A DNA stretch of 64,000 nt from Gp13-AA77 sp035949375 (GCA_035949375.1 DASZIG010000100.1:1-64000); one strand, 5' to 3'. Shown: positions 43,908-53,254, counted from the stretch's first letter. Program-made: numbers and translations. Notes: a model not told the origin generated them from the letters alone.

Positions 43908-45947
43908 ATGGCATTCACCGAACATTACGACGTGGTGGTTGTAGGCGCCGGACACGCCGGATGCGAGGCGGCCGTGGCCGCGGCGCGCATGGGCTTGCGC
44001 ACCGCCCTCTACACGATGAATCTCGACCTCATCGCGCAGATGTCGTGCAATCCGGCCGTGGGTGGCATCGCCAAGGGCCATCTGGTGCGCGAAGTGGACG
44101 CGCTCGGTGGCGTGATGGGCGAGGTGATTGACGCGGTCGGCATCCAGTTCCGGCTGCTCAACACCAGCCGCGGGCCGGCCGTCTGGTCGCCGCGCGCCCA
44201 GGCCGACAAGAAGCTCTACCGGATCAAGATGCGCCAGGTGCTCGAAAGCGAGCTGAACCTGCGGATCAAGCAGGCCGAAGTCGTGGATTTGGTGCTCGAA
44301 GATGCGCCTGCAGGGGCGCCGCTTGCTGCGCCCGGGGCGGGGCAAGCGCTGCCCCTACGCCGCGTACGCGGCCTGCGGTTGCGCGACGGCCGCATGGTGG
44401 AAGCGGACGCTGTGATCATCACCACGGGAACGTTCCTGAACGGCTTGATCCACTGCGGTGAGGAGACGTACGCGGCAGGACGCTCCGGCGAATCCCCGGC
44501 TCTGCTGCTCGGCGAGGCGCTGCGGCGGCTCGGCTTCGAGATCGGACGGCTCAAGACGGGCACGCCGCCGCGTCTCGACGCGCGTACCATCGACTTTTCG
44601 CGATTTCAGGTGCAGCAGGGCGATCCCATCCCGACGCCCTTCAGCTTCCGGACGCGGGCCATCACCCAGGCTCAGGCGGTCTGTTGGATCACTTACACCA
44701 ACGTGGAGACGCATCGCGTGCTGCGGGAGAACCTCGAGCGCTCGCCGCTCTACTCGGGCCGGATCAAGAGCCTCGGCCCGCGCTACTGCCCGTCGATCGA
44801 AGACAAGGTGGTCAAATTTCCCGACAAGCTCCAGCACCAGATCTTTCTCGAGCCCGAGGGCCTCGACACGCATGAAATCTACGTGAACGGCATGTCCACA
44901 TCGATGCCGATCGACGTCCAATGGGCCGTGGTGCGGTCGATTCCGGGACTCGAGCAGGCGGACATGATCCGGCCCGGCTACGCCATCGAGTACGACATGG
45001 TGCAGCCCACGGAACTTTACCCCTGGCTCGAGACCAAGAAGATCCAAAACCTGTTTCTCGCAGGCCAGATCAACGGCACCACCGGATACGAGGAGGCTGC
45101 CTGCCAGGGAATCATGGGCGGGATCAACGCCGGCCTGCGCGTGCAAGGCCGTGAGCCGCTGGTGATTGACCGCACCCGCGCCTACACGGGCATCCTGATC
45201 GACGACCTGGTCAGCAAGGGATGCGACGAGCCTTACCGGATGTTCACGTCGCGGGCCGAGTTTCGGCTGCGGCTGCGCATCGACAACGCCGATGAGCGCC
45301 TGACGCCGCTCGGCTACCAGGCGGGGACGATCCGGGAGAAGGATTACCAGGTCTTTGTGGAGAAGCAGCAGCGCATCTCCGCCGCCACGCGTTTCCTGCT
45401 CGAGAACAGGCTCGACCCGGAGTCGCGCGCCGGCCGTGAAGTCTACGGCAAGCTCGGCCTGATGACCGATGGACGCTTCACAGGCGCCACGACCCTCACC
45501 GGCGCTCAGCTTCTAAAGCGGCCCGAAGTGTCCATCGATGATCTGACGGAGTGGGTCGACGCGAGCCTCATGGCGCAGGGTCTCGAGGCGCTGGGCGGCA
45601 TCCCGGACGACGCCGGGCGAGGGCCGGGTGAGCCCAGTCGGTCTCTGTTCGCCCGCGAGGAAGCCCGCAGGGTGGAGACGGACTTCAAGTACGAGGGCTA
45701 CCTCGCCCAGCAGGAGCGCCAGATCGAGCGCATGAAGCGGGCAGAGCAGCGTCGCATTCCGGATTGGTTCGACTACGCAAAGGTTTCAGGGCTGTCGCGG
45801 GAAGTGGTGGAGAAGTTGACGCGCGTGCGGCCGGTCACCCTGGGTCAGGCGGCGCGAATTCCGGGGATTACGCCAGCGGCGGTCAGCCTAGTCAACGTTT
45901 ACATCGAGATTTTCCAGCGCCGGGCCGTGGCACAAGCGTCGGCGTAA
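43908..45947 (+). CDS. mnmG: tRNA uridine-5-carboxymethylaminomethyl synthesis enzyme MnmG
   Basis: 679 aa, ATG 43908. FAD-binding enzyme that, with MnmE, installs (carboxymethyl)aminomethyl on U34 of several tRNAs. Seen: VVVVGAGHAGCEAAVAAARMG, SCNPAVGGIAKGHLVREVDALGG, GLKTGTPPRL-like KTGTPPRLDAR, FLAGQINGTTGYEEAACQG and the C-terminal helical domain that binds MnmE. A possible extended -10 (TGCTAAGAT, 43823-43831) with TTGTCT at 43801 lies upstream. MnmE is not in the window. Confidence 0.95.
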   Translation: MAFTEHYDVVVVGAGHAGCEAAVAAARMGLRTALYTMNLDLIAQMSCNPAVGGIAKGHLVREVDALGGVMGEVIDAVGIQFRLLNTSRGPAVWSPRAQADKKLYRIKMRQVLESELNLRIKQAEVVDLVLEDAPAGAPLAAPGAGQALPLRRVRGLRLRDGRMVEADAVIITTGTFLNGLIHCGEETYAAGRSGESPALLLGEALRRLGFEIGRLKTGTPPRLDARTIDFSRFQVQQGDPIPTPFSFRTRAITQAQAVCWITYTNVETHRVLRENLERSPLYSGRIKSLGPRYCPSIEDKVVKFPDKLQHQIFLEPEGLDTHEIYVNGMSTSMPIDVQWAVVRSIPGLEQADMIRPGYAIEYDMVQPTELYPWLETKKIQNLFLAGQINGTTGYEEAACQGIMGGINAGLRVQGREPLVIDRTRAYTGILIDDLVSKGCDEPYRMFTSRAEFRLRLRIDNADERLTPLGYQAGTIREKDYQVFVEKQQRISAATRFLLENRLDPESRAGREVYGKLGLMTDGRFTGATTLTGAQLLKRPEVSIDDLTEWVDASLMAQGLEALGGIPDDAGRGPGEPSRSLFAREEARRVETDFKYEGYLAQQERQIERMKRAEQRRIPDWFDYAKVSGLSREVVEKLTRVRPVTLGQAARIPGITPAAVSLVNVYIEIFQRRAVAQASA

Positions 45948-46036
45948 CGGCTCAGGGCAGGATCGTCGGACCGCGCGACCCGCATTGGACGCAGATAGGG
46001 CTTCTCCGGCGCGAGCGCGTCCTCAGGTTGCTGAGG

Positions 46037-46522
46037 CTATGCTTTGGGCTTCCACTGCTCGAAGAATTGGGTGAAGGCATCGTGCCCGAGGTGGCGGGCG
46101 TCCTCAAACTGGCCCTGATCCTGGGAATACAGCAGCCTGCCATGAGGATCGAGGACCGCCAGAGCTGGAATGCCTTTATGCAGAGGGATGTTGTATTTCC
46201 GGGCCAGGTCGACGTTCTTATCCATGCGGCCGACGTCGATATGGACCACAACGTAGCTCTTCTCGATGAGGCTGGCGAGCTCAGGCGACCGCATCTGGGC
46301 GTCGAGCGCGTGGCAATCGCCGCACCAGTTGGCGCCGAAGTCGAGCACGATGTTTCTACCGGACCCGGAGGCCTCGGCGATGGCAGCGGCGATCTGCTGA
46401 TGGGCGTCGGCCTTTTCATCGTAGATGGGGTTGTCCGCTGCCGATGCGTACGACAACCCGACCATTACCGCGATCGCGGCAAAACCCGCGTGCTTGCCCA
46501 CTTGCTTGAGTGTCCGATGCAT
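46037..46522 (-). CDS. Secreted thioredoxin-like protein
   Basis: 161 aa. ATG 46522 gives a signal peptide (MHRTLKQVGKHAGFAAIAVMVG...ASA); the open frame upstream adds 55 Arg/Gly-rich residues with no family look. Thioredoxin fold with W-C67-G-D-C70 (ANWCGDCHALD), followed by VDVG-type strand and GIPALAVLDPHGRLLYSQ. The GDC active site is that of DUF953/thiol-disulfide 'DsbD-gamma-like' stand-alone thioredoxins. Periplasmic; may work with the redox island at 34-39 kb. A CCTCAG/CTGAGG hairpin (46021-46036) directly follows the stop. Confidence 0.87.
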   Translation of the reverse strand: MHRTLKQVGKHAGFAAIAVMVGLSYASAADNPIYDEKADAHQQIAAAIAEASGSGRNIVLDFGANWCGDCHALDAQMRSPELASLIEKSYVVVHIDVGRMDKNVDLARKYNIPLHKGIPALAVLDPHGRLLYSQDQGQFEDARHLGHDAFTQFFEQWKPKA

Positions 46523-46703
46523 GCCAATTTCCGCCTTTCCGCGCGGCCGCCCCTTCGAGAGCCGATCAGCCTCAAGGGTATCCGAGCCGGCGTGAAAAGT
46601 GAACCGGGAAAAGTCCGGGCGTCGCTGGCCGCGGGTCCGTCCAAAACCGCCTCGCCAGCCGGGCGCACAGGGCTCTCCGGCTGGCAAGAAGAGACAAACA
46701 GGT

Positions 46704-47177
46704 TTACTTTGAGAATCGAGCGCAGGAGATCAGGGGCAGGGCGGCAGAGGGCTCGAGGATATAGCCCTTGGGATAACGGACAACGCTGACTCGCACGGGC
46801 GTTCGGCCCGAACCGGCGAAGCCCAGGATTTCCGCGGCCTTCATGGATACGTCCAGGAGCCGTCCGGCGACGTTCGGACCCCGGTCATTCACGCGCAGGA
46901 TCACAGCGCGGCCGTTCCTGAGGTTGGTTACTTTGATTCTGGAGTTGAAAGGAAGAGTTCGATGAGCAGCCGTAAGCTGGCTCATATCATACTGTTCGCC
47001 GCTCGCGGTCTTCCCCGCGGACTCAGCGCCGTACCAGCTCGCCTCGCCCTCGATCGGAGTCAGGGAAACCCATTGCACCGGCTCAGCCGACTCGTATCGC
47101 GCCGGCATCCGCGCCTCGGATCTGGCCGTCAGGACGAGAAACGCCGCCACTGCACAGCCCATGACCAAATTTTTCAT
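46704..47177 (-). CDS. rlpA: RlpA-family septal ring lytic transglycosylase / double-psi barrel protein
   Basis: 157 aa, ATG 47177 with GGAGG 5 nt upstream. Signal peptide, then a double-psi beta-barrel of RlpA type (about 45-145): GEASWYG, GKTASGEQYDMSQLTAAHRT, LPFNSRIKVTNL, VNDRGP and LDVSMKAAEILGF. In Pseudomonas RlpA cleaves stem-peptide-free glycan strands during daughter-cell separation. No SPOR domain is present here, so septal targeting is not assured. No lipobox is obvious. A good promoter is at 47253-47281. Confidence 0.92.
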   Translation of the reverse strand: MKNLVMGCAVAAFLVLTARSEARMPARYESAEPVQWVSLTPIEGEASWYGAESAGKTASGEQYDMSQLTAAHRTLPFNSRIKVTNLRNGRAVILRVNDRGPNVAGRLLDVSMKAAEILGFAGSGRTPVRVSVVRYPKGYILEPSAALPLISCARFSK

Positions 47178-47245
47178 TCAACCTCCACTACAATAGCCGT
47201 CAACCGGCAAGAGCCGTTCGAGATCTGCACTGGTTGTCCGGGATA

Positions 47246-47274
47246 TTGTGCAAATATACAGAATTTGGTAGATT
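47246..47274 (+). promoter_or_regulatory. Plus-strand promoter for the TPR gene at 47437
   Basis: TTGTGC 47246-47251, 17-nt gap, TAGATT 47269-47274. Start near 47281, leaving a leader of about 156 nt. It is interleaved with the minus-strand rlpA promoter. Confidence 0.4.
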
Positions 47275-47281
47275 CCGTCAA
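47253..47281 (-). promoter_or_regulatory. Promoter for rlpA
   Basis: Read on the minus strand: TTGACG (47281-47276), 17-nt spacer, TATATT (47258-47253). Predicted start near 47246, about 69 nt before the rlpA ATG. Good -35, good -10 and ideal spacing. Confidence 0.6.
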
Positions 47282-47301
47282 GGGCCAGCCCTACCTTGTA
47301 T

Positions 47302-47315
47302 TAACTCATGAGTTA
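47302..47315. promoter_or_regulatory. Perfect 14-bp palindrome TAACTCATGAGTTA, candidate operator
   Basis: Exact dyad located about 20 bp downstream of the predicted plus-strand start and about 20 bp upstream of the rlpA -35. The position suits a dimeric repressor controlling one or both divergent genes. No regulator gene lies beside it. Confidence 0.45.
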
Positions 47316-47436
47316 CCAGACTTGTACGCGGTCCGATCGCCCGCGTGGCCGGGCAAAGGGGCATGCTAACATGATGGCTTTGAGTGAATCTCGCCGAGCC
47401 GGGAGGGGTCGCTTTGGCGGCGCATAGGGGTCAGAA

Positions 47437-48735
47437 ATGCGGATCGTAGTGAAGAGCAACGCGGGAAGGGTCGGATTGGCGGCCGTGGAGGGCGTAGTCT
47501 TCGTGCTGCTGACCTTTTGGGTGGGCAAGGCGTACTTCGCGGAAGTGGTCTCCCGCACGCTCACGGCTGATAATCTTCGGCTCGCCACGCGCCTCGACCC
47601 TGACGACTCCGATTACCACCTGGGGCTTGGCCGGCTGTACCAATACAGCCTCACCGACATCAATCCCACGGAGGCAATCGCCGAGCTGACGCTGGCCGCG
47701 GAGAAGAGTCCGTTCGACGCTCAGCCATGGCTCGACTTGGGCGCTGCCCAGGAGCTGGCCGGACAGGTCGGGGACGCCGAGGCCAGCCTGCGTCGCGCGG
47801 ATTACCTGGCTCCAAACTTGCCCGGCTTCCAGTGGGCCATCGCGAATTTCTTTCTTCTGCACGGCAACGTCGACGAGTCGCTGCGTCATTTCCGCATCGT
47901 GCTGGCCGGAACCCCTCAATACAACGCCATCATCTTCTCGACCGCGTGGAAAGCCGTCGGCAACGCCGACGAAATCCTGGCCAAAGTGATTCCCGATAAC
48001 GTCAACCCGCAGATCGGCTACATGTATTACCTCGCGGGGCAGAAGAAGGTGGACGACGCGCAGAAGGTCTGGGCACGAGTCGCCGCCAATCCTGAAACCT
48101 TCAGCGCACATGAGGTCGCCCCTTACATCGATTTTCTCCTGAGGTCTCATGAGTCCGAGGATGCGTACCGGGACTGGACGGATCTCGAAAAGCGCGGGCT
48201 CGTCAAAGCACCGAGCGAGCCGGGCAATCTTGTCAGGGATGGCGACTTTGAGACTGAAACCGCCGGCTTCGGCTTCGGTTGGAACTTTTATCCGCCTCAG
48301 GGTGTATACGTCGGCCTCGACACCACCACCTTCCACTCGGGCGCGCGCGCCCTTCTCATCAGGTTTCCGGGCAAGGTCAACTACTTCTTCCGGAACGTTT
48401 GCCAGAACGTGAGAGTGAGCCCCGGACTCGACTATCGGGCCCGGGCGTTTATGAAGACCGACGGCATCACCACCAACAGCGGCCCGAGGCTCGAGGTCTT
48501 GGATCCCTACGACCCCAAGCAACTCGATCTGCTCTCGGACCAGCTGACTGGAACTAATGCAGCCTGGAGCCTGCTGACCGTCAACTTCACAACCAAGCCG
48601 GACACCCGGCTGGTTGAGGTCTGCGTTACGCGGCTACCGAGCGACAAGCTGGATAACCTGATCGAAGGCAGGGTGTGGGTGGATGACGTAAGCCTGGTGA
48701 AAGTGGAGCCGGACCCCATGCACTCGCGGCCCTGA
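47437..48735 (+). CDS. Membrane-anchored TPR protein with C-terminal carbohydrate-binding-like domain
   Basis: 432 aa, ATG 47437 with AGGGG 6 nt upstream. One N-terminal transmembrane helix (VGLAAVEGVVFVLLTFWVG), then TPR-like helices (about 45-240; LTLAAEKSPFDAQPWLDLG, EASLRRADYLAPNLPGFQW). Residues about 260-425 form a jelly-roll-like module: NLVRDGDFETETAGFGFGWN then LLIRFPGKVNYFFRN, as in carbohydrate-binding domains. It opens the surface-polysaccharide region and probably acts in periplasmic polysaccharide assembly or export. This type of gene often accompanies O-antigen-ligase-like genes, one of which lies at 50263-51687. Confidence 0.75.
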   Translation: MRIVVKSNAGRVGLAAVEGVVFVLLTFWVGKAYFAEVVSRTLTADNLRLATRLDPDDSDYHLGLGRLYQYSLTDINPTEAIAELTLAAEKSPFDAQPWLDLGAAQELAGQVGDAEASLRRADYLAPNLPGFQWAIANFFLLHGNVDESLRHFRIVLAGTPQYNAIIFSTAWKAVGNADEILAKVIPDNVNPQIGYMYYLAGQKKVDDAQKVWARVAANPETFSAHEVAPYIDFLLRSHESEDAYRDWTDLEKRGLVKAPSEPGNLVRDGDFETETAGFGFGWNFYPPQGVYVGLDTTTFHSGARALLIRFPGKVNYFFRNVCQNVRVSPGLDYRARAFMKTDGITTNSGPRLEVLDPYDPKQLDLLSDQLTGTNAAWSLLTVNFTTKPDTRLVEVCVTRLPSDKLDNLIEGRVWVDDVSLVKVEPDPMHSRP

Positions 48736-48802
48736 GTGCGGGCTGACTGAACGCGCCAATGAGAGTTTGCGAGCCAGGGGACCGTTATAGGGGGGATCGG
48801 CG

Positions 48803-49726
48803 ATGATGAGTCGGCCGATGTCGAGCAATCCGCGCAGTGGCCCGCGCCATGAACGGAAGAACCGCAAGGCATATCAATTTCCGCAGGCCGGTTCGCAAGT
48901 TTCGATAATTGTTACTATCTTACTTCTGACGATAACGAGCCTGTCGTGCGTCGACTTGACGCAAGTCACGCAATTCGCCAAGTCGAGCCAGGACGTTGGA
49001 AACACCTTCAAGGCCCTGAGCAGCGATACGGCGGCGGTGTGCGGGTCTGCCGCGACCTTTTTCCCGCCGGGGCAGGCGCCCCTGAACTGCGATCGTTACG
49101 TGCAACTGCAGCCGGCTCTCGCCAAGGTGAACGACGTTTTGTTTGCATACATCGCCAGCCTGGGCAAGATCGCGTGCATAGCCCCTCCGAAGGATGCGTT
49201 TACCAATGTCGGTGCGGAACTCAAGCAGGCCGATGCTTCCATCAGCCAGGCGGACCAGAACAACGCGAAAGCCGCGGGCGGGCTTGCCGACGCGCTCAGC
49301 AAGATCATCCTAAGCGGGTATCAGCGGCATGAGTTGGCCAGGATGATTCACGAAAGCAACTCTTCCGTGCAGGCCGTGGTGTCTTTTTTGTCCGGCTACG
49401 CGGCCGCCCAATCCGAGCTGCTTCTCAATAACACCTGGACGCTCGAAGAAGAATACTGCAACAGCAACCGGAATCAACTGGGCGCCGCAGAGCCCCTTGC
49501 GGCGAAGCTCCTTGCGCAGAAGTGTGACGACGATAAGGCGAGAATCAACACCAAAGTTGCGGCCGTCGAGCAGTATCAGAAAGCTCTGGCGACCATCGCG
49601 GCAACGCATGACATTCTGGACAAGAAAAGAAACTCTTTGACCAAGAAAGAATTACTCCACGATATCGGTCCGCAGACATCCTCTCTGAGCGCTGCGGCGC
49701 TGGCCATGCAAAAGGCATTGCAGTAA
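48803..49726 (+). CDS. Unknown helical, membrane-anchored or lipoprotein-like protein
   Basis: 307 aa, ATG 48803 with GGGGGG about 9 nt upstream. I do not recognise the family. A basic N-terminus precedes one hydrophobic stretch (VSIIVTILLLTITSLSC) whose Cys is a possible but weak lipobox (SLSC). The remainder is almost wholly helical, rich in Ala/Gln/Lys, with Cys at CGSAATFFPPGQAPLNC and IACIAPPKDAF that may form disulfides. The C-terminal 60 residues look like a coiled coil. It is followed after 11 bp by another unknown helical gene (operon). Confidence 0.65.
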   Translation: MMSRPMSSNPRSGPRHERKNRKAYQFPQAGSQVSIIVTILLLTITSLSCVDLTQVTQFAKSSQDVGNTFKALSSDTAAVCGSAATFFPPGQAPLNCDRYVQLQPALAKVNDVLFAYIASLGKIACIAPPKDAFTNVGAELKQADASISQADQNNAKAAGGLADALSKIILSGYQRHELARMIHESNSSVQAVVSFLSGYAAAQSELLLNNTWTLEEEYCNSNRNQLGAAEPLAAKLLAQKCDDDKARINTKVAAVEQYQKALATIAATHDILDKKRNSLTKKELLHDIGPQTSSLSAAALAMQKALQ

Positions 49727-49737
49727 CGAGGTGAGGG

Positions 49738-50148
49738 ATGGGTCTCAATGCACAGGATCTGAAGAATATCGCAAGTGCGCTTTCAGCGCTCGCGCGGGCG
49801 CTCGCGGATTGGGGAAACACGCACCCCATCACAGATCCGACGCAACAAGCCCAGTTTGATGATTTCGTTTCCAGCCTGGTTCAGGCGTCCGACAGCCTGA
49901 TGAACGCCGCGGTCACGGCGGCGCTGGCAAATGTCGCTGTCTCAGCCGCCGACCTTCAGAACGCCACCGACAGGGCGCGGCATACGCTCAAAGTCATCAA
50001 CGATGTCACGACGGCGCTCAAGATCGCCGGCGCGGCCGTCGCGCTGGGAACATCTCTCCTGAGTCCGACGCCGTCGACCGTAAGTGGGGCGCTGAACGGC
50101 TTGGTGCAAGCTGTTCAGCCGGCTTCGCCGGCGCCCACGGGTTCGTGA
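49738..50148 (+). CDS. Unknown helical protein
   Basis: 136 aa, ATG 49738 with GAGG nearby in the 11-bp gap after the preceding gene. No family recognised, no signal peptide. Ala/Leu/Thr-rich amphipathic helices (LKNIASALSALARALADW, MNAAVTAALANVAVSAADL), a hydrophobic patch near 95-110 (LKIAGAAVALGTSLLSP) and a Pro/Ser-rich tail. Composition recalls phasin-like or pore-accessory proteins, but this is only a resemblance. It converges on the O-antigen-ligase gene 114 bp away. Confidence 0.6.
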   Translation: MGLNAQDLKNIASALSALARALADWGNTHPITDPTQQAQFDDFVSSLVQASDSLMNAAVTAALANVAVSAADLQNATDRARHTLKVINDVTTALKIAGAAVALGTSLLSPTPSTVSGALNGLVQAVQPASPAPTGS

Positions 50149-50262
50149 GGCCGGTTGTTCCGCCCGCACGGTCACGAAGTCGAGCGCCGGGAAGCTTGGG
50201 CAAGCACGGTGGGTGCTGATGGGTGACGCTGCTTGATGATATGACTTCGGGAAAGAGTCGTA

Positions 50263-51687
50263 CTAATGGCGTCCGTGGGCCGTGCGAACTCGCTCTCGGA
50301 CGGGATCCTGACTCGACGACTCTTCGCGCTTCTCGATGCAAGCCGCCTTGTAGCCGATCCCGAGGACCACGGCCACGATCAGGGCGTTCGCGGGCACCTG
50401 CAGATTGAAATCGGTGGCGCTGTGAATCAGGATGGCGAAAATGCTTCCCACGCAACCGAGGAGGACCGCGGGACGGTAGCGGCGGGAGTCGCGGAGAAAC
50501 GTGATGGCCATCTTGACCAGAAGGTAGAGAATTGGCAGGAACAGCAGCGCCGCGCCCACCAATCCTGTCTCGCATGCGAACTCGACGAAGTCGTTGTGAG
50601 CGTGGTCCACGAAGTAGGTGACCCAGCCGGTCTGGTAGTGGCGGAAAGTGGTCGCAAACGTTCCCAGTCCCGTGCCGGTCCAGCGATAATCGCGAATGAT
50701 GCCGAGAGCGTCGCGCGAAAATGACAACCGCGAACCCGTGCTGAACGACTGGCTGCCGAGGCCAAGCTCTTCGAAGCGCGACAACACGGGGTCAAGCCCG
50801 ATCCAGAGCCCGTAGCCCACCGAAACGGCCAGAAACGCGAACAAGCCGAGCAGCCAGGTCTTGCGTCGAACCCTCAATTGCGCCAGCAGGGCGACGAAAA
50901 GAAGGCTCAGGATGGCGCCCAGAATGGCGCCGCGCGACCGGGAAAACAACAATCCCACCAGCATGACCACCAACAGAAACATGTACACCAGGACCTGAAA
51001 GCCCGCGGACGCGCTCGACTGGTCGCGCCTCGACGCACCTCTGCGCCGGTTCTCCTGCCAGATCTGGAAATAGTAAAGAATCGAGCCCACCAGAAAAGGC
51101 AGGGTGAGCTCCAGCACGCCGCCGAAGTGATTGTGGTTGATGTAGGTTCCGCTCGCCATTCCCGTATAGTATTTCTTGCTGTACGTGAAGATTTTCTGCC
51201 ATCCGGTGAGATACTGCACCGAGCCGTAGACGGCCTCAAACAGGCCGATGCCGATCAGGACGCGCACCAGCAGGCTGCGCCGTTTCTTCGAATCGAACAC
51301 GCGCACGGCAATCGTGAAGGCGGCGAGATATGCCAGCAGACGAATCCAGGTGAGAAGGGTGGCGTGGGGGTCGGTGCTCAGCGTCAGCCATGCGGGCTCA
51401 TGAAGAACCGTCGCCGGGGGGACGCGAAAGCGGGCGGGCTCGAGCGCGCGCACCAAGCCGGCCGGAAGAGGCACGATTTCGAAACCGACCCAGGCGACGA
51501 ACAGCAGGGGCCAGACGGGCACCGGCAGGTCGAGGTTGCCGTGCCATGTCTCCTGAACCATGACCGCCAGCAGCGCCCCGAACAGGACGATTTCCATCAA
51601 CGAGTAGGTCAGGGGCTGGACTCCGCCAAAATCCAGAGCGGTTCCCACCAACACTACCGCCAGGACCACCTCGATAAACCGATTCAT
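50263..51687 (-). CDS. O-antigen ligase/polymerase family protein (Wzy_C)
   Basis: 474 aa, ATG 51687, 15 bp after the sugar-phosphate transferase. About 10-12 membrane helices. Signature segments of the O-antigen ligase family are present: INHNHFGGVLELTLPFLVG, SRSRGAILGAILSLL and DHAHNDFVEFACETGLVGA in the large periplasmic loop. It polymerises or ligates lipid-linked glycan at the periplasmic face. Its pairing with the initiating transferase suggests a dedicated polysaccharide; which of WaaL or Wzy activity it has cannot be told from sequence. Confidence 0.88.
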   Translation of the reverse strand: MNRFIEVVLAVVLVGTALDFGGVQPLTYSLMEIVLFGALLAVMVQETWHGNLDLPVPVWPLLFVAWVGFEIVPLPAGLVRALEPARFRVPPATVLHEPAWLTLSTDPHATLLTWIRLLAYLAAFTIAVRVFDSKKRRSLLVRVLIGIGLFEAVYGSVQYLTGWQKIFTYSKKYYTGMASGTYINHNHFGGVLELTLPFLVGSILYYFQIWQENRRRGASRRDQSSASAGFQVLVYMFLLVVMLVGLLFSRSRGAILGAILSLLFVALLAQLRVRRKTWLLGLFAFLAVSVGYGLWIGLDPVLSRFEELGLGSQSFSTGSRLSFSRDALGIIRDYRWTGTGLGTFATTFRHYQTGWVTYFVDHAHNDFVEFACETGLVGAALLFLPILYLLVKMAITFLRDSRRYRPAVLLGCVGSIFAILIHSATDFNLQVPANALIVAVVLGIGYKAACIEKREESSSQDPVRERVRTAHGRH

Positions 51688-51702
51688 AGCTGGGGCGGCG
51701 CG

Positions 51703-53091
51703 CTAATAAGCATTGCGGTCGCGAAAGCCTCTCCACAGAGTTAGCCAGAGTATTTTCAGATCGAAGCCGAAGGACCAGTTCTGAAGGTAATACAGATCGC
51801 ACTCGATGCGGCGCGCGATGGACGTCTGGCCGCGCCAGCCGTTCACCTGCGCCCAGCCCGTAATCCCGGACCTCAGGAAGTGACGCGCGTTATACTTCTC
51901 CACTTCCTCGGCATACTTGTTCACGTAGTGGGGCACCTCGGGGCGGGGGCCAACCAGGCTCATGTCTCCACAGAGCACGTTCCACAACTGGGGGAGTTCA
52001 TCCAGATTGAGGCGGCGCAGAAAGACGCCCACGGGAGTGCAGCGTTCGTCGTTCAGCGTGGTTCTGCCGAGGTCCGCCGTCTGCTGGTCCTGTACGCGCA
52101 TCGTCCTGAACTTATACATCATGAACACGCGGCCATGCAGGCTCACGCGGCGCTGGCAGAAGAAGACCGGCCCGGCCGAGCTGAGTTTGATCAGAAATGC
52201 GACGAGGATCATGACAGGCGCGAGCAGCAGCAGCAGTCCCGCAGATACCGTCATGTCAAACGAACGCTTCAGCAGCGCATAGACCAGAGAATCAGCCGGG
52301 CTGCGGTGTAGGTCCACCACCGACGTCCCGAAGACCTCGAAAACCGTGGTGCTCGAAGCAACCTCGCTCAAAAAGTCGCACACGAGCCGCGAGGGCACGG
52401 GAACACGAGCCAGGGTCCGTCGCAGTTCCGGCACGACCGTGAGCTGGGCCAGAGACAGCGCCACCAGAATCTCGTCGAGGCGCTCACGCCGGCAGACAGA
52501 TTCCAGATCCTCCACGCCCCCCAGACGCCGGACCACTCCGCCCGGATTGTCGCCGACAGCCAGATACCCGATCACCTTGCATGGCACCCAGGAGTTCTCG
52601 CGGATACGCTCCGCCACGCGCTCCGCATAAGCGCCGTCGCCGACAATCAGAATCTTCAGTTGCTCACGGGCGATGGCATGACGCCGCGACAGCCAGAGCA
52701 GAAGGCGAGGGGTAATGGAGGTCAGAAGAAGGGTCAGGAAACCGAGGATCACCACAAAAAGGCGCGAAAAGGTGTAGGAACGAACAAAGAACGCGCCGAA
52801 GAAGACGACCATTAGGGTGGCGGCCGCTACCACCAGGTTTCGACGGTTCCAGAGAGCCCGATTCGAGGCCACCCACAACTGATCGAGCTCGGCGACGCGG
52901 CACGTCGCGCCGAATGCCACCACGGAAAGGATGAAGAGAAGCAGATAGCCGGTGGGCTCCATCTGCATGCGATCCGGAATCCAGCCGGAGCGGAAGCGCA
53001 CCCAAAAGGCCACCCAATAGGCGATGGTGAAAGCGCCGTAGAGGCCGGCCTTCAGAGCAATCTGCTGGATGATGAGCTTGCTGCGGATCAT
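51703..53091 (-). CDS. Undecaprenyl-phosphate sugar-1-phosphate transferase (WcaJ/WbaP-type)
   Basis: 462 aa. ATG 53091 chosen; TTG 53112 in frame is the alternative. N-terminal four-to-five-helix domain, a Rossmann-like CoA-binding-type domain (about 135-265; LKILIVGDGAYAERVAERI), then the conserved transferase core: KRSFDMTVSAGLLLLLAPVM, FCQRRVSLHGRVF, MYKFRTMR, RRLNLDELPQLWNVLCGDMS, VGPRPE and GITGWAQVNGWRGQT. It starts the glycan by transferring glucose- or galactose-1-phosphate to the polyprenyl carrier. Promoter candidate at 53255-53263 gives a leader of about 157 nt. Confidence 0.93.
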   Translation of the reverse strand: MIRSKLIIQQIALKAGLYGAFTIAYWVAFWVRFRSGWIPDRMQMEPTGYLLLFILSVVAFGATCRVAELDQLWVASNRALWNRRNLVVAAATLMVVFFGAFFVRSYTFSRLFVVILGFLTLLLTSITPRLLLWLSRRHAIAREQLKILIVGDGAYAERVAERIRENSWVPCKVIGYLAVGDNPGGVVRRLGGVEDLESVCRRERLDEILVALSLAQLTVVPELRRTLARVPVPSRLVCDFLSEVASSTTVFEVFGTSVVDLHRSPADSLVYALLKRSFDMTVSAGLLLLLAPVMILVAFLIKLSSAGPVFFCQRRVSLHGRVFMMYKFRTMRVQDQQTADLGRTTLNDERCTPVGVFLRRLNLDELPQLWNVLCGDMSLVGPRPEVPHYVNKYAEEVEKYNARHFLRSGITGWAQVNGWRGQTSIARRIECDLYYLQNWSFGFDLKILWLTLWRGFRDRNAY

Positions 53092-53254
53092 AGGCGTTAG
53101 TTCAGCGGCCAACGGCTCTCATCGAGCCCGTTCACTGCAACACCCACAGGCGAGCCGTACCAAACAATGTTATTGATGATCGAAGCACTGGACGCGGGCC
53201 AGCCGCGCGGTTTGGTCGAGCAACCGCGAGCCTCGATCTTCGCAACGCGAAATC

